NCBI GenBank assembly: GCA_029258735.1
Contig: JAPDKD010000103.1
Location: 1-41,284, forward strand
Source of the DNA: an archaeon
GTDB taxonomy: Archaea; Thermoproteota; Thermoprotei; Thermofilales; JAPDKD01
Direction of reading: 5' to 3'
Length of the DNA: 41,284 nt
The first letter of the stretch is position 1, and each line of letters begins with the position of its first letter. Shown piece by piece: positions 40,460-41,284 of the stretch. The notes under the pieces were generated by a model, which saw nothing but the letters and a program-made list of their open reading frames with translations, was not told the origin of the DNA and made no database searches. The position numbers and the translations under genes were made by a program.

Positions 40460-41284
40460 GAGCTGCCCCCCTCCTTTTTAATAGCATTAAACGGACAGAT
40501 CTCAACGCATACGCCACAGCCTACGCATATATCACTGATAATGAAAGCCTTATTATCCTTCATCGATATTGCCGGGCATCCAAACATGTCAGTGCAGACC
40601 CTGCAGCCCGTACATGCCGCCTCGTTGACATAATACGGTGTTACCTTCTCTCCCCGCCGAAGCTTCTGCCTATACTCGTACAAGGCGCATAGCTTACGGG
40701 CAATAACCACCGCAGGTGCATTATTTTCTCTAACCCAATTTATAGCTTCCGAAAGCACATGGATAGCCCTCTTAACATCGTATGGATCTACAATTCTGAC
40801 GAATTTAACTCCTACAGCCCTAGCGATATCCTCAATATGTACCTTTGGTCGTTGCTCGCCCCTAAAGTCAAAACCTGTGCCTGGATGAGGCTGATGTCCA
40901 GTCATTGCGGTTAATGAATTGTCCATTACAACCAGAACCACAGGGTGAGAGTTATAGACTGCGTCGATCAATGCTGGAATGCCCGCGTGAAAGAACGTCG
41001 AGTCCCCAATAGTTGCTATCACGACTTCGTCGAGCGAAGCCTTGGAGATCCCCAGCCCGATGCCTAAGCCAGAGCCCATACAGTAAGATGTATCTACAAG
41101 ACGAAACGGAGGGAAAAAGCCTAGTGTGTAGCATCCTATATCTCCAGGATAAACTCCCTTAATGTGCATTCTTTTAGATGCCATCTTTATAGCATAAAAC
41201 ATTGCCCTATGACCGCAACCAGGACACAGAGTCGGAGGACGAGGCGACACATTAACCTCTAAATCAAAGAGCTCTGGCTCTACG
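40456..41284 (-). CDS. iorA: Indolepyruvate oxidoreductase subunit alpha (C-terminal part, cut by window edge)
   Basis: The frame is open to the right edge, so only the C-terminal 275 codons of a protein normally near 600-640 residues are seen. SPRPPTLCPGCGHRAMFYAIK begins the thiamine-diphosphate domain; GDSTFFHAG and the following NSLTAMTGHQ (metal and TPP binding) are intact. A ferredoxin-like end has two clusters' worth of cysteines: CTGCRVCTDMFGC and CVGCGVCVEICPF. The GTG at 41250 is inside the gene, not its start. Confidence 0.93.
   Translation of the reverse strand, partial: VEPELFDLEVNVSPRPPTLCPGCGHRAMFYAIKMASKRMHIKGVYPGDIGCYTLGFFPPFRLVDTSYCMGSGLGIGLGISKASLDEVVIATIGDSTFFHAGIPALIDAVYNSHPVVLVVMDNSLTAMTGHQPHPGTGFDFRGEQRPKVHIEDIARAVGVKFVRIVDPYDVKRAIHVLSEAINWVRENNAPAVVIARKLCALYEYRQKLRRGEKVTPYYVNEAACTGCRVCTDMFGCPAISMKDNKAFIISDICVGCGVCVEICPFNAIKKEGGSS

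Noticed and set aside
1-41284. CRISPR arrays, insertion sequences, phage genes or toxin-antitoxin pairs
   Set aside because: I saw no regularly spaced direct repeats, transposase motifs or phage structural genes in the window.

Overview
The window reads as chromosomal DNA of an AT-rich (roughly 40% G+C) thermophilic archaeon, most likely in the Thermoproteota/TACK group. This rests on archaeal information genes (RadA, Hjc, a short XPF-type nuclease without a helicase domain, a TIP49/RuvBL-type AAA+ ATPase, archaeal-type AsnRS), an intron-containing tRNA, two C/D box guide RNA candidates, TATA boxes about 25 nt before starts, archaeal isoprenoid genes (phosphomevalonate dehydratase, geranylgeranyl reductase family) and indolepyruvate oxidoreductase. 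No bacterial mobile element, IS or CRISPR was seen. Species cannot be fixed from the sequence.

Layout. 1-880: accessory-looking left end with a LAGLIDADG endonuclease fragment (minus strand), a 350-bp very GC-rich block that looks like an unidentified structured RNA, and a 24-nt tRNA 3' end without its body. 881-9486: a giant fusion of a catalytically dead M28 peptidase domain with an FtsX/MacB-type permease, followed by two OPT-like multi-spanning transporters, probably a peptide handling module. 9586-12362: AmrS-like radical SAM enzyme, XPF nuclease, HemK2/Mtq2-type methyltransferase and pyruvoyl arginine decarboxylase. 12426-13592: stand-alone Lrp-type RAM domain and an archaeal presenilin-like protease. 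13634-14417: hjc bracketed by two C/D box sRNA candidates whose D guides fit 16S C1402 and 23S around C2441 (E. coli numbering).

14606-18265: TIP49 ATPase, then on the minus strand a membrane protein, an M50 site-2 protease and a metallo-beta-lactamase-fold protein that has lost its metal ligands. 18330-22110: MrfA/YprA-type helicase, AsnRS and tRNA-Thr(CGU) with an 11-nt intron. 22230-25601: metallophosphoesterase with zinc ribbon, a winged-helix-like protein, a 15-cysteine zinc protein, a membrane protein and a CBS protein. 25654-27840: aconitase-X pair (phosphomevalonate dehydratase) with a family 4 uracil-DNA glycosylase. 27953-32748: RadA, a stand-alone Cdc48 N-domain protein, an eight-CBS protein, a DUF167 protein and another four-CBS protein.

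32857-38142: dolichol/phytol-kinase-like protein, two coiled-coil proteins with matching TTG starts and ribosome binding sites, a small membrane protein and a large surface-anchored protein with three carboxypeptidase-regulatory-like repeats. 38172-41284: a winged-helix-like protein, a geranylgeranyl reductase family flavoprotein, and IorB/IorA on the minus strand, with IorA cut by the window end.

Most promising unexplained material: the dead-peptidase/permease fusion with its OPT neighbours, the cluster of sixteen CBS motifs around radA with the stand-alone Cdc48 N domain, the two-gene coiled-coil module, and the GC-rich RNA-like island at the left edge.
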